Source: Prosthecobacter algae (GTDB lineage: Bacteria > Verrucomicrobiota > Verrucomicrobiia > Verrucomicrobiales > Verrucomicrobiaceae). From it: a DNA stretch of 64,000 nt. The notes beneath the pieces are model-generated. The model ran no database searches, was not told the origin of the DNA, and saw only the letters and a list, made by a program, of their open reading frames with translations. The position numbers were made by a program, and so were the translations under genes. Numbering within the stretch: position 1 is the stretch's first letter; every line of letters begins with the position of its first letter. The stretch covers positions 62,001 through 126,000 of the forward strand of contig NZ_BAABIA010000010.1 of NCBI RefSeq assembly GCF_039542385.1, written 5' to 3'. This document shows, in pieces, positions 16,465-26,052 of the stretch.

Positions 16465-17499
16465 TCAGTTGGCCGGGCGACGATTGATCTTGGCAGGCAC
16501 TCCCCCGACGAGGCCAGAGAACCACAGATTGCCGAGTGGCATGTCTTCAGGATCTACCGAGTCGTAGTCCAGGTCTTTGAGGCGATCCGCCAGCGTGCTC
16601 AGCGTGCTCGCTCCATCCTTTTTCTCCACGATGATCACCGCTTCTTTGTCGTCCTGAAAACAGTCCACCAGATAAGGGTTATGGGTCGTCGCCAGGATGT
16701 TGATTCCATGCTTTTCAGCGATGTCTTTCATCATCGGAGCCACATACTCAAACAGTCGTGGATGCAGGCCACGATCAATGTCTTCCAGCAAGATGATCGG
16801 TGGTGGATTCTCCTGGTGAACGATGGTGAGGATGCAAAGAACGAGTCGTGTGCCTTCCGAGAGTTCGGTGGCAGGAAGAGGTTTACTGAGACCTCTTTCA
16901 CGCACTTGAATTTGTTTGGTTCCTTCGGCTGTGGTCCGAAGGCTTAATTTTTCGACTTCAGGAACGTAGCGTTTAAAGTTTTCTTCGATCTTATCAAAGA
17001 GGTCTTCCCGATCTCCATTTTTCAGTGATTCAAGAACTTGGGCCGTTCCAGAACCGTTTTCTTTGATCTGTGCGTCAGCTACAATGGCTTCTGCCTCTGA
17101 GATACAATCGGCTTCTAAAGCGAAGCGTGGAATAAGGGTTCCAGGCTTCCATGGAAACCGCCAAGTAAGTTGGAATTGGCCCTCTAAGATCTCTTCGGCA
17201 TGAACTCCGAAATCACTATGGCCGTCATTCATAAAAACATCAAAGCCAGTAGGTTTAGTGGGGGAATTGATGTGTTTAATCCACTGTTGGGCAGTCTCGA
17301 AAACTGGTGACTCACCGTTCTTAGCTTCTTCCATAAAAGCTTCGATATCAAAGCTGGGAGCATTGCTAAGGAGTGACAAGAATCTAAGTAAATTCGTCTT
17401 CCCCGAACCATTCGCCCCAACGACGAGTGAAAACGGTCGCAGTTTGACCTCCGCGTCCACGAACGAGCGGAAGTTCTGAATTCGGATGCGCGTGATCAT
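16465..17499 (-). CDS. AAA/ABC-type ATPase of a two-gene defence-like module
   Basis: A 344-residue ATPase of the SMC/OLD-like AAA_21 group. It begins with MITRIRIQNFRSFVDAEVKL, the usual first strand of these proteins. Walker A is GANGSGKT at 28-35, an ABC-like signature LSEGT is at 213-217, Walker B is IILLED at 235-240, and the switch His lies in ATTHNP near 273, so it should bind and hydrolyse ATP. The ATG at 17499 is preferred to an upstream start because the family motif begins there. Base composition is visibly lower in GC than in pyk and dnaE on either side, which fits horizontal arrival. The TOPRIM-like gene follows after one base. Confidence 0.75.
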   Translation of the reverse strand: MITRIRIQNFRSFVDAEVKLRPFSLVVGANGSGKTNLLRFLSLLSNAPSFDIEAFMEEAKNGESPVFETAQQWIKHINSPTKPTGFDVFMNDGHSDFGVHAEEILEGQFQLTWRFPWKPGTLIPRFALEADCISEAEAIVADAQIKENGSGTAQVLESLKNGDREDLFDKIEENFKRYVPEVEKLSLRTTAEGTKQIQVRERGLSKPLPATELSEGTRLVLCILTIVHQENPPPIILLEDIDRGLHPRLFEYVAPMMKDIAEKHGINILATTHNPYLVDCFQDDKEAVIIVEKKDGASTLSTLADRLKDLDYDSVDPEDMPLGNLWFSGLVGGVPAKINRRPAN

Positions 17500-17553
17500 T
17501 CCTGAAAGGCTACCGTCTGCACTGCGGCCTTGCAAGCTCGACGCGATTTGAGC

Positions 17554-20500
17554 CTACAGCCAGATCATGAGCTGCTGCACGAGGTCCTTGGTCTGGGTGA
17601 CGCGGTATTCGTCGCCGGCCTGGAGGCGGACTTTGTTGCCGTCGCTGCAGTTGTTGAACTCAAAGAGGACGGGCAGCTCGCCGGGGAACTGGGTGAGGAC
17701 TTCGTGGATGCGGTCGAGGTCGATCTGGCTGTGGCGTCGGCAGTCCAGGCGCAGCAGCAGGGGTTTAGGCGGGGCCGGGGGTGGTGCGGGCTTGGCGGGG
17801 ATTTCGGCACCGGCTTCTCCGGCATTGGCCACGCGGGCTTTTTTCGGGGACAGGGGCTTGGCATCGCCGAGGGTGAGGCGGTTGCCCTCGGTGCGCTGGT
17901 CCTTCATGCAGCGGCAGCGCAGGCCCAGCACGGCACCGACTTTGAGGAACTCCTTGAACTTCTCGTACTCGTCGCTCCAGACCATCATCTCGATCTGGCC
18001 AGTGAAGTCTTCGAAGGTGAAGGTGGCGAAGGGGCGGTTGTCCTTTTTTGAGTATTTGACGTCGAGGCTGTTGACGATCCCGGCGATGAAAACCGTCTGC
18101 GGTTTGGCGCTGGTGTCCACTTCCTCCAGGGCGATGATTTTCGTCAGCTTACTGGATTCAAAGTTGCCCCGGTAGCTGTCCAGCGGGTGGCCGCTGACGT
18201 AGAAACCGAGCAGCTCTTTTTCAAAGGCCAGTGTCTCGTCCATCGTCCAGGGCGTGATCTCCACCTGGGCCGCCGCTTTCTTGGGCGGGGCCATGGCAAA
18301 GTCATCAAAAAGACCGCCCTGGCCAGCTTTTTTGTCTCTTTGGGCGGAGGCGGCCGAGGCGAGCACCTGCTCCAACTTCGCAAAAAGGGAAGCCCGGTGC
18401 TCTTTGGTGAAATCAAACGCGCCGGACTTCACCAGCGCTTCGAGCAGCTTCTTGTTCACCGCCCGGGTATCCATGCGCGCGGCAAAGTCTTCGAGACTCT
18501 TGAAAAGACCGTTTTTCTCACGTTCTTCGATGGCGGCGGCCATGGCTCCTTCGCCGACGTTTTTCACCGCACTGAGACCAAATCGGATCGCATTGGGCCC
18601 TTCGATGTTGGGATCGGCATCCTTGGTGCGCTCAGGGGAAAACTTGAGCAGGGAGCGGTTGATATCGGGCGGCAAAATCGCCATGCCCATGCGCAGGGAT
18701 TCGCTGACGAAATTGGCGATCTTGTCCGTGTTGCTGACTTCCAGACTGAGCACCCCGGTCATGAACTCGACCGGGTAGTTGGCCTTGAGGTAGGCCGTGC
18801 GGTAAGTCACGATGCCGTAGGCGGCGGAGTGCGATTTGTTGAAACCGTACTGGGCGAATTTTTCCAGCAAGTCGAAGACGGCGTTGGCCTGTTTGTCGCC
18901 GATGTCGTTGGTCTTTTTGCAGCCTTCGACGAAGGCGATACGTTGCCGGGCCATCTCGGCCAAGTCCTTCTTACCCATCGCTCGGCGCAGCAAGTCAGCC
19001 TGACCGAGGGTGAATCCGGCCAGCAAGTTGGCGGCCTGCTGCACCTGCTCCTGGTAAACCAGAATCCCGTAGGTTTCCTTGGCGATCTTCTCCAGCAGCG
19101 GGTGCGGATACTCCACCTCTTCCAGCCCTTTTTTACGCTGGATGTAGTCGGGAATGAACTGCATGGGCCCCGGACGGTACAGGGCCAGAATAGCGATAAT
19201 TTCCTCAATCCTGTCAGGACCGAGCTGCTTGCAGGTATTGATCATCCCGCCAGATTCCATCTGGAACACGGCGACTGTTTCGCCCCGCTGTAGCATCTCG
19301 AAGGTCTTCACATCATCCAAGGGAGCCTCGGATGTGTTGAAGCCGGGCACGCGTTTTTGCACCCACTGCTCCGCCTCCTGGATGACGGTCAGCGTTTTCA
19401 GCCCCAGGAAGTCCATCTTGAGCATGCCCAGTTCCGTGAGCGGCTTCATGGCAAACTGGGAAACGATTTCGTTTTCGTTGCCTCGCGTCAGGGCGATGAA
19501 ATCATACAGGGGCCGGTCGCCGATGACGACGCCCGCCGCGTGGATGCCGGTGCCGCGGGTGATGCCTTCGAGGAAGGTGGCGTGCTTCCACAGCTCTTGC
19601 GCGTTGCTATCGTTTTCGATGTAGGCCTTCAGCTCCGGGTTTTTGTCAATGGCCCCGTCAATATGGATCATCTTGCCCGTGGCCTTGTCCTTCTTGTCCT
19701 CACCGGCGAGCGTGATGTTCAGCTCGGTGGGGATCATCTTGGAAAGACGGTCCGCATCGCCATAGCTCCAACCGAGCACGCGGCCAACGTCGCGCACCAC
19801 GGACTTCGCGCCCATGGTGCCAAAGGTGATGATGTGGCTGACGCTGAGGTCGCCATACTTTTCACGCACGTATTGGATGACCTCGCCACGGCGGGTCTGG
19901 CAAAAGTCGATGTCAATATCGGGCGGGCTGACACGTTCCGGGTTGAGGAATCGCTCGAACACGAGCTCAAACCTCAGCGGATCAATGTCCGTGATGCCGA
20001 GCACAAAGGCGACCACCGAACCGGCGGCCGAACCACGTCCCGGACCCACGGGGATGCCGTGTTCACGGGCCCAGTTGATGAAGTCCCAAACGATGAGGAA
20101 GTAACTGGTGAAGTTTTTTTCCGCTAGCAAAGCCAGCTCGTAATCCAGGCGCTGGCGCAGGGCTTCGTCATTGAGTGCGCGGTCACGTCCATAACGACGG
20201 ATGAGGCCTTCTTCACAAAGATGCCGCAGGTAAGCGACGCGGTCTGGCCAGTTACCCTCCACCCCGTCCATCGGGTACTGGGGGTAACGGTCGATGCTGG
20301 TGGAGTCGAGTCGGATGTTGATGTCGCAACGCTCGGCGATCTCCAGGGTGGCATCGCAGGCCTCCGGATTTTCCCGGAACAGCGCCCGCATTTCCTCCGC
20401 CGTCTTGAAGTAAACTTCGGGCGAGTAGCTGACGCGGTTGACGTCATGCACGTTCGCGCCGGAGCCCACGCAAATCAGGATGTCGTGGCTTTCATGATCG

Positions 20501-21147
20501 TCGCGATTCATGAAATGCACGTCGTTGGTGGCGACGGTCTTGAGGTCGTACTGCTTGCCCCACTGGATGAGCTGGCGCGCGACGGTGCGCTGCTGCTCCA
20601 TGCCGTGGTCGTTGAGTTCGAGGTAAAAGTTCTCCGGCCCGAAGATGTCGCGGAACTCGATCAGGCTCTTTTCCGCCTCGTCCTTGCGGTCCGTCAGCAG
20701 GAGCTGGTTGATCTCGCCATTGAGGCAGCCGCTGAGGGCGATGAGGCCCTTGCTGTACTGGCGCAGCAGGTCCTTATCCAGGCGCGGCGTGTCGCCGAAT
20801 TTGCCGTAAAGATGGGCTTCGGTGACGATGCGGGAGAGGTTTTCATAACCCTCATTGCTGGAGGCCAGCAGGGTCAGGTGCGAGGAGCTTTTGCGTCCCT
20901 GCACCTCCTTCTTTTCATGCATGGATCCGGGCGCGAGGTACACCTCGCAGCCGAGAATGGATTTCACCTTGGCCTTCTTGGCCGCCATGTAGAAATCAAT
21001 GGCCCCATACAGGTTGCCATGATCGGTTATCGCCACCGCAGGCATCCCCAGCTCTTTCGTACGGGAGACGAGGTCATCTATGCGGACCGCGCCATCGAGG
21101 AGAGAGTATTCGGAGTGGAGATGGAGGTGGACAAAGGAATCTGCCAT
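17554..21147 (-). CDS. dnaE: DNA polymerase III alpha subunit
   Basis: The replicative C-family polymerase, 1197 residues against about 1160 in E. coli. The PHP domain opens with HLHLHSEYSLLDG at 7-19 and keeps TDHGN near 41-45, so its metal site looks intact. The palm shows GPGRGSAAGS at 368-377 and PDIDIDF at 409-415, which hold catalytic Asp residues. YRPGPMQFIPDYI and the tudor-like and OB parts follow (for example ATFTFEDFTGQIEMMVW). A Pro/Ala-rich linker (KPAPPPAPPKP) precedes the C-terminal domain. The gene runs alone on the minus strand between the PBP gene and the ATPase-TOPRIM pair. Confidence 0.97.
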   Translation of the reverse strand: MADSFVHLHLHSEYSLLDGAVRIDDLVSRTKELGMPAVAITDHGNLYGAIDFYMAAKKAKVKSILGCEVYLAPGSMHEKKEVQGRKSSSHLTLLASSNEGYENLSRIVTEAHLYGKFGDTPRLDKDLLRQYSKGLIALSGCLNGEINQLLLTDRKDEAEKSLIEFRDIFGPENFYLELNDHGMEQQRTVARQLIQWGKQYDLKTVATNDVHFMNRDDHESHDILICVGSGANVHDVNRVSYSPEVYFKTAEEMRALFRENPEACDATLEIAERCDINIRLDSTSIDRYPQYPMDGVEGNWPDRVAYLRHLCEEGLIRRYGRDRALNDEALRQRLDYELALLAEKNFTSYFLIVWDFINWAREHGIPVGPGRGSAAGSVVAFVLGITDIDPLRFELVFERFLNPERVSPPDIDIDFCQTRRGEVIQYVREKYGDLSVSHIITFGTMGAKSVVRDVGRVLGWSYGDADRLSKMIPTELNITLAGEDKKDKATGKMIHIDGAIDKNPELKAYIENDSNAQELWKHATFLEGITRGTGIHAAGVVIGDRPLYDFIALTRGNENEIVSQFAMKPLTELGMLKMDFLGLKTLTVIQEAEQWVQKRVPGFNTSEAPLDDVKTFEMLQRGETVAVFQMESGGMINTCKQLGPDRIEEIIAILALYRPGPMQFIPDYIQRKKGLEEVEYPHPLLEKIAKETYGILVYQEQVQQAANLLAGFTLGQADLLRRAMGKKDLAEMARQRIAFVEGCKKTNDIGDKQANAVFDLLEKFAQYGFNKSHSAAYGIVTYRTAYLKANYPVEFMTGVLSLEVSNTDKIANFVSESLRMGMAILPPDINRSLLKFSPERTKDADPNIEGPNAIRFGLSAVKNVGEGAMAAAIEEREKNGLFKSLEDFAARMDTRAVNKKLLEALVKSGAFDFTKEHRASLFAKLEQVLASAASAQRDKKAGQGGLFDDFAMAPPKKAAAQVEITPWTMDETLAFEKELLGFYVSGHPLDSYRGNFESSKLTKIIALEEVDTSAKPQTVFIAGIVNSLDVKYSKKDNRPFATFTFEDFTGQIEMMVWSDEYEKFKEFLKVGAVLGLRCRCMKDQRTEGNRLTLGDAKPLSPKKARVANAGEAGAEIPAKPAPPPAPPKPLLLRLDCRRHSQIDLDRIHEVLTQFPGELPVLFEFNNCSDGNKVRLQAGDEYRVTQTKDLVQQLMIWL

Positions 21148-21237
21148 TGGCCTGCCCAGCCTAGCCAGAAGACCGCACTTTTCTCGCCAAAAATGTTCCA
21201 GGCCGGAGATTCATCGCCAGCCCTCCTGGCAGCGGCC

Positions 21238-23763
21238 TCAGAGCTCGATTTTCATCGCCGGCGGCGGCTTCAGCTTGATCACGGGCTGCTCGCCGGAATC
21301 ACCTTCATCCACACCCACGGGGACTGCCCTCAGAATGGGCGTGCCGTCGTCATTCACCGGGCGGGCGCGCAGGATGGGCTTCTCGGAGTTGTAGGGATCG
21401 GAACCGAGGATGATGGGCTCCTGGAGGTGCACAGGCTCAATGTTGGCAAATTTGCCAGCTTCTGCCAGCAGGGCGGAATCCGCCGTCTGTGTGATGGCCT
21501 GATGGAAAGCTTGGAGATCGGCAGGCAGTCCTTCCCCGGTGTGGACGGGGCAGGTGGTGTTGAAGCTGGTGCCAGGGCGTAGATACTCGGAATAGGTGCT
21601 GCGGACGGAACGCTCGACGCCATCGGGCCCCTTCACCTTGTCATAACAAAAATCGGTGGCGCGCAGGCCGCTGACCCGGCAGATCTCGATGCGTTCAGCA
21701 GTCTCTGGAGGATTGATCTCCTGGGGGGCGCGAGCTTTGGCGCTGGCATTGATGATGTCCGTCCAGATCGGCAGGACGATCTTGTTGGAGAAGGCCCCCG
21801 GATAGATGGTCTTTTGCTTGTCAAAGCCCACCCAGACACCGCAGGTGACGGCCGAGGTGTAACCGAGGAACCAGAGGTCCTTCGACTCGTAATGCGTGCC
21901 CGTTTTGCCGCCCGCGGGGAAGTCGCCCAGGCCATACTCAATGGAGGGAGCGCCTGTCCCACGGTGCAGGGCTTCGGAAAGGCAGGTGTGGGTCTGGTAA
22001 GCGGCGATCTCGTCCATGGCGCGGACGGGCTGGAGGGTCTTTTCGTCGAGCTGGAAGACGGTGCTACCCCGGAAGTCGGTGATGCGCTGGATCAGGTGCT
22101 GCTTGGCCGGGCGTTTGCCCAGGGTGGGGAAGCAGGAGTAGGCCAGGCACATTTCATCCAACTTGGATTCGGTGGCCCCGAGGAAGGTGGAGGGGAACTC
22201 GCGCAGCTCGGTATTGATGCCGGCGCGTTTGGTGAAGTCGCGGAAGTCCTGCCGGATGCGGCCTCCTTCCAGGGCGACTCTTTCGCCCAGGCGGACGGTG
22301 GCGGAATTGTGAGAGCCGACGAGGGCCTCACGGGCGCTGATGGGGTTGCGGGACCACTTCGGATCGTCCACTTCCATGCCCCACTCGCCCAGAATCCCCG
22401 TCAGCCCGCCGATCATCACGCGGCGGTTGTCCAGCGGCTCATCCGCCAGCGGGGTCATGGGGAAGTAGCCGGGCTTTGAAAAAGCGGCGGCGTAAACGAA
22501 GGGAGTGAAGGCTGTGCCTACGGGGCGGACGCCGTCGGTGGCGCGGTTGTACTGGCTGTCAATGAAGTCACGACCGCCGACCATGGCGAGGATGGAGCCA
22601 TCGCTGTTGTCCATGACGATGGCAGCACCTTGCAGGTATTCGGGCATGGGACGTTTTTCATCTTCACCGAGGGTGCCTTTCATTTTTTTGCCATGCCACT
22701 CGCCCAAGATGCCGCGGAACTGGGTGTAGGTCTGGTGCGGGTAATCGGGACGGATTTCCACCTCAGCCAGGCGTTTTTTCATGGCCGTCTCGGCGGCCTT
22801 TTGCAGGTCCTTGTCAATGCTGGTGTAGATCTGGAAACCGCCGATGGAGGCGCGCTCTTCACCGACCAGGGCGACGACTTCCTGCCGCACTTCGTCAAAC
22901 ACGTAGCTTAGCCTGGGATCACTGCTCTGCGGCGTGGTGACCATCGGCTTCAGCTTCAGGCGCTCGGCATCGTCGCGTTCCAGGCTGCCTTCGAGGACCA
23001 TACGCTCCAGCACGTAATTGCGCTCCTTGATGGCGCGCTCAGGGTGGCGGATGGGTTCAATGTTGTTCGGGCTTTTGATCAGACCAGCGATGGTGGCGCA
23101 TTCTTCGATGGTGAGGTCTTTGGCGTCCTTGCCGAAGTAGCCCTGGGCGGCGGCCTGGATGCCGTAGAAGTTTTTGCCGAAGAAGATGCGGTTCAGGTAG
23201 AGCTCGAGGATCTCGCTTTTGGTGAATTTGCGCTCAATCCGCTGGGCCACAAAGGCCTCCATGATCTTGCGTTTGTAGCTCTTTTCCATCAGACCGAAAG
23301 TCTGGCGAGCAAGCTGCTGGGTGATGGTGCTGGCGCCTTGGGTTGTGCGCCCTGCTTTCACGTTTTCGATCACGGCGCGGGTCAAGCCGATGTAGTCCAC
23401 TCCGTCATGCTGGAAGAAACGGCTGTCTTCCTGGGCTGTCAGCGCATCGATGAAATGTTGGGGCACTTCCTTGATCGGGACAGGGGTGCGGTTGAGCACG
23501 TAAATGCGGGACAGTTCCTCGCCATTGCGGTCATAGATGATGCTGGCCGCCTCCAGTTTGCGGATTTCTTCCAGGTCATACTGCTCCGCTTTTTCCCGCA
23601 GGGGAGCCACCACGACGGCATAGATGCCCAGGGCCGTCACACCCGCGAGAATGAAGAGCGCCATCAGGGCACTGAACCAGACACGCCGGTAGAAGGGGAG
23701 TTTCAGGCCGGACTCGCCGCGCCAGTTCGTCTGGGGTTTAGGTTCCAAATCTTTGCCGAACAT
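21238..23763 (-). CDS. Class A penicillin-binding protein (PBP1A-like) with altered SxxK motif
   Basis: An 841-residue bitopic peptidoglycan synthase. After a membrane helix (about 29-52) the glycosyltransferase domain is complete: EDSRFFQHDG at 112-121, GASTITQQLARQTF, and RKFTKSEILELYLNRIFFG. The transpeptidase domain has SHN at 484-486 for the SxN motif and KTGT at 620-623. At the place of the catalytic SxxK, where homologues read GSAFKPF, this protein reads GTAFTPF (416-422), so both the nucleophilic Ser and the general-base Lys are Thr. The bases support this reading. It may therefore polymerise glycan but not crosslink by the normal mechanism. It is transcribed divergently from the methyltransferase gene 70 bases away. 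Confidence 0.9.
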   Translation of the reverse strand: MFGKDLEPKPQTNWRGESGLKLPFYRRVWFSALMALFILAGVTALGIYAVVVAPLREKAEQYDLEEIRKLEAASIIYDRNGEELSRIYVLNRTPVPIKEVPQHFIDALTAQEDSRFFQHDGVDYIGLTRAVIENVKAGRTTQGASTITQQLARQTFGLMEKSYKRKIMEAFVAQRIERKFTKSEILELYLNRIFFGKNFYGIQAAAQGYFGKDAKDLTIEECATIAGLIKSPNNIEPIRHPERAIKERNYVLERMVLEGSLERDDAERLKLKPMVTTPQSSDPRLSYVFDEVRQEVVALVGEERASIGGFQIYTSIDKDLQKAAETAMKKRLAEVEIRPDYPHQTYTQFRGILGEWHGKKMKGTLGEDEKRPMPEYLQGAAIVMDNSDGSILAMVGGRDFIDSQYNRATDGVRPVGTAFTPFVYAAAFSKPGYFPMTPLADEPLDNRRVMIGGLTGILGEWGMEVDDPKWSRNPISAREALVGSHNSATVRLGERVALEGGRIRQDFRDFTKRAGINTELREFPSTFLGATESKLDEMCLAYSCFPTLGKRPAKQHLIQRITDFRGSTVFQLDEKTLQPVRAMDEIAAYQTHTCLSEALHRGTGAPSIEYGLGDFPAGGKTGTHYESKDLWFLGYTSAVTCGVWVGFDKQKTIYPGAFSNKIVLPIWTDIINASAKARAPQEINPPETAERIEICRVSGLRATDFCYDKVKGPDGVERSVRSTYSEYLRPGTSFNTTCPVHTGEGLPADLQAFHQAITQTADSALLAEAGKFANIEPVHLQEPIILGSDPYNSEKPILRARPVNDDGTPILRAVPVGVDEGDSGEQPVIKLKPPPAMKIEL

Positions 23764-23833
23764 GAGGAGATGCCCTTGATTGCAAGGGGTGGTAATCTAA
23801 TGGCAGTGACGCCACCCCGCCACTTGTTTCCCA

Positions 23834-24895
23834 ATGACCCCTCTGACGAGCATTTTGCATGACACCCTGGCCACCTCGCCCCAGGCGAGGCTGACCTTTG
23901 CAGACGTCATGCAGGCAGCCCTTTACCACCCTGAGCACGGGTATTATGGCCCGGGCCCTCGGCGTATTGGCCGCAGCGGTGACTTTTACACGGCTGTCTC
24001 CGTGGGCTCGCTTTATGGTCGGTTACTTGGCAATCTGGCGCGGCAGGTGCAGGCGGAACTGGGAAACCCGACCGGATTTGCCGTCATCGAACAGGCCGCG
24101 CACGATGGGCAACTGGCCGAGGATGTGTTGTCCGCTACCGATTTCCCCTACTGGATCGTCGAGCCGAATCCACGCTATGAAGCGGTGCAGCGGCAGCGGC
24201 TCGCGTCTTTTGGCGAGCGGGTTCGCTGGGTCCCTTCACTGGCCGCTTTGCCCCCGATTCCGGCCCTGTTCATCTGCAATGAACTGCCGGACGCCATGCC
24301 CGTCCATCTTGTCCAGTGGGAGGGCACGGCGTGGCGGGAGCTCTGGGTGCAGTCGGCAGGGGAGGCGCTGGAGTTTGTTCCCGGGCCACTTTCATCGGAG
24401 GCGCTGGCGGCGGAAGTCGCTCGCCTGCCGCAGGACCTGCCTGCGGGCTACACCACCGAGGTGAATCTAGCGGCGCTGAACTGGATGCAGGAGCTAGGGG
24501 AAGCGCCGTTTCACGGGGCGGTTTACATCGCCGACTATGGTTTTGACGACCTGGAACTGTATGCCCCAGAGCGCACAACGGGCACCTTGCGGCGTTACCA
24601 AAAGCACCAGACGGATGACCGGGTGCTGGAAGATTTGGGCGAGTGTGATCTCACCACGCATGTCAATTTCACCCGCCTGACCAAAGTCGCCGAATCCGCC
24701 GGGATGAACCTCCGGGCCTACGAGCTGCAAGGCCGCTTTCTGGGCAAGCTGGGCCTGCCCGTGCTGGCCGCGCTGGAGGGCCGTGTGGATGCCTCCACGC
24801 AGGCCCTTTTGCGGCAGTATCACTCCCTCACGCACCCGGCTTTCATGGGGCGCTCGTTTCGGATCTTAAGCCTGAGTAAGGGGTCTAGGGCTTGA
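23834..24895 (+). CDS. MidA/NDUFAF7-family SAM-dependent methyltransferase
   Basis: A 353-residue protein of the DUF185 (COG1565) family, whose mitochondrial members methylate an arginine of a complex I subunit. The N-terminus ILHDTLATSPQARLTFADVM and ALYHPEHGYYGPGPRRIGRS GDFYT (split here) are diagnostic of the family, together with LFICNELPDAMPVHLV and AALNWMQELGEAPFHGAVYI. A bacterial target is not established. The canonical GxGxG SAM loop is replaced around FAVIEQAAHDGQLAED, normal for this family's variant loop. It is oriented away from the PBP gene and followed by a short gap before the convergent SMP-30 gene. Confidence 0.85.
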   Translation: MTPLTSILHDTLATSPQARLTFADVMQAALYHPEHGYYGPGPRRIGRSGDFYTAVSVGSLYGRLLGNLARQVQAELGNPTGFAVIEQAAHDGQLAEDVLSATDFPYWIVEPNPRYEAVQRQRLASFGERVRWVPSLAALPPIPALFICNELPDAMPVHLVQWEGTAWRELWVQSAGEALEFVPGPLSSEALAAEVARLPQDLPAGYTTEVNLAALNWMQELGEAPFHGAVYIADYGFDDLELYAPERTTGTLRRYQKHQTDDRVLEDLGECDLTTHVNFTRLTKVAESAGMNLRAYELQGRFLGKLGLPVLAALEGRVDASTQALLRQYHSLTHPAFMGRSFRILSLSKGSRA

Positions 24896-24989
24896 GGCGG
24901 ATGGGGGACGTGTTTTGGACTCCGTTGGCTGGAGCCCCATCCGCTCTAGTGACCAAAGCTTCCAAAAGCCCATTCCTCGGAAGTGAATA

Positions 24990-25964
24990 TTACAAGCCTT
25001 TGACCTGGGTCTTCACGCGTAGCAGGAACATGTCTGCCGTGACGTACATGACGTCTTTCTCCGGGCCGCCCCAGGCGCAGTTGCCGGTGTTTTGACCGGT
25101 GAGGATGGTGCCGAGGTGTTTGCCTTCAGGGTTGATGATCAGCACGCCGCCGGGGCCGGTGGTCCAGATATTGCCCAGGGTATCCACTTTCATGCCATCG
25201 CAGCCGCCTTTGCGCTCAGCGGACTTCAGCGGCTGGGCGTGGAAGAACAGACGACCGTTTTTCACGCTGCCATCGGCCTGGAGATCATAGGCCATGACGC
25301 GGGTGTCATCCTTGTCGGAAACGGCGATGTAGAGGGTCTTTTCATCGGAGCTGAGGGCGATGCCATTGGGCCAGAGGATGTCCTGGATGATGAGGCTGAC
25401 TTTGCCATCTGTGTCCAGGCGGTAGATGCCGTGATAGGGGGCGTCCTGCGGGGTGCCTTTCTTCATGCCGTAGGGTGGGTCCGTGAAGAAAAGGCTGCCG
25501 CTTTTGGCGATGACGAGGTCATTGGGGCTGTTGAAGCGTTTGCCTTCAAACTTGTCGGCCAGGGAGGTGAAGCTGCCGTCTTTTTCCAGCCGAGCGATGC
25601 GGCGCTCGCCATGCTGACAGAGAATGAGGCTGCCCTTGGCATCTACTGCCAGGCCGTTGGAGCCCTGGCCATCGCCGCTGAGGCTGCCGCTGGGTTTGAG
25701 GACGGTGGTGGCGCTGGCATCGCCTTCTTTCCAGCCGAAGACGGTGTTTTCGGGTACATCGGAAAAGAGGATCTGACCGTCCTTCCACACGGGGCCTTCG
25801 GACCAGTTGAAGCCGGTGGCCAGGATCTCGATCTTCGCGTCTGGGGCGATGAGTTTATCTAGGGCGGGGTCCAGCCGTTCAATGCCGCCTTTGAACTCGG
25901 GCACCGGTTCGGCAGCGAAGGCAGCAGTCAGGCTCAGCAAGGGAAGCAGGAGGCATTTTTTCAT
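24990..25964 (-). CDS. Secreted SMP-30/gluconolactonase-like protein
   Basis: A 324-residue six-bladed beta-propeller with a signal peptide (KKCLLLPLLSLTAAFAAEP). The family motif is clear: EILATGFNWSEGPVWKDGQI, LFSDVPENTVFGW, GSNGLAVDAKGSLILCQHGE, RFNSPNDLVIAKSGSLFFTD, PYGMKKG and WPNGIALSSDEKTLYIAVSD. These hold the Glu, Asn and Asp metal ligands of SMP-30 lactonases. The likely reaction is hydrolysis of a sugar lactone in the periplasm, which fits the other carbohydrate genes nearby. The substrate is not known. It ends close to the convergent methyltransferase gene and starts 88 bases from the divergent amidohydrolase gene. Confidence 0.88.
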   Translation of the reverse strand: MKKCLLLPLLSLTAAFAAEPVPEFKGGIERLDPALDKLIAPDAKIEILATGFNWSEGPVWKDGQILFSDVPENTVFGWKEGDASATTVLKPSGSLSGDGQGSNGLAVDAKGSLILCQHGERRIARLEKDGSFTSLADKFEGKRFNSPNDLVIAKSGSLFFTDPPYGMKKGTPQDAPYHGIYRLDTDGKVSLIIQDILWPNGIALSSDEKTLYIAVSDKDDTRVMAYDLQADGSVKNGRLFFHAQPLKSAERKGGCDGMKVDTLGNIWTTGPGGVLIINPEGKHLGTILTGQNTGNCAWGGPEKDVMYVTADMFLLRVKTQVKGL

Positions 25965-26052
25965 GGAAAGCGAAATTCTAGGGGGTCACGCGCCGAGAGG
26001 GCAAGCGTTCAGTTGTTCGCACAAATCGTCGTTGGCCCATCGTTGATAGCTC

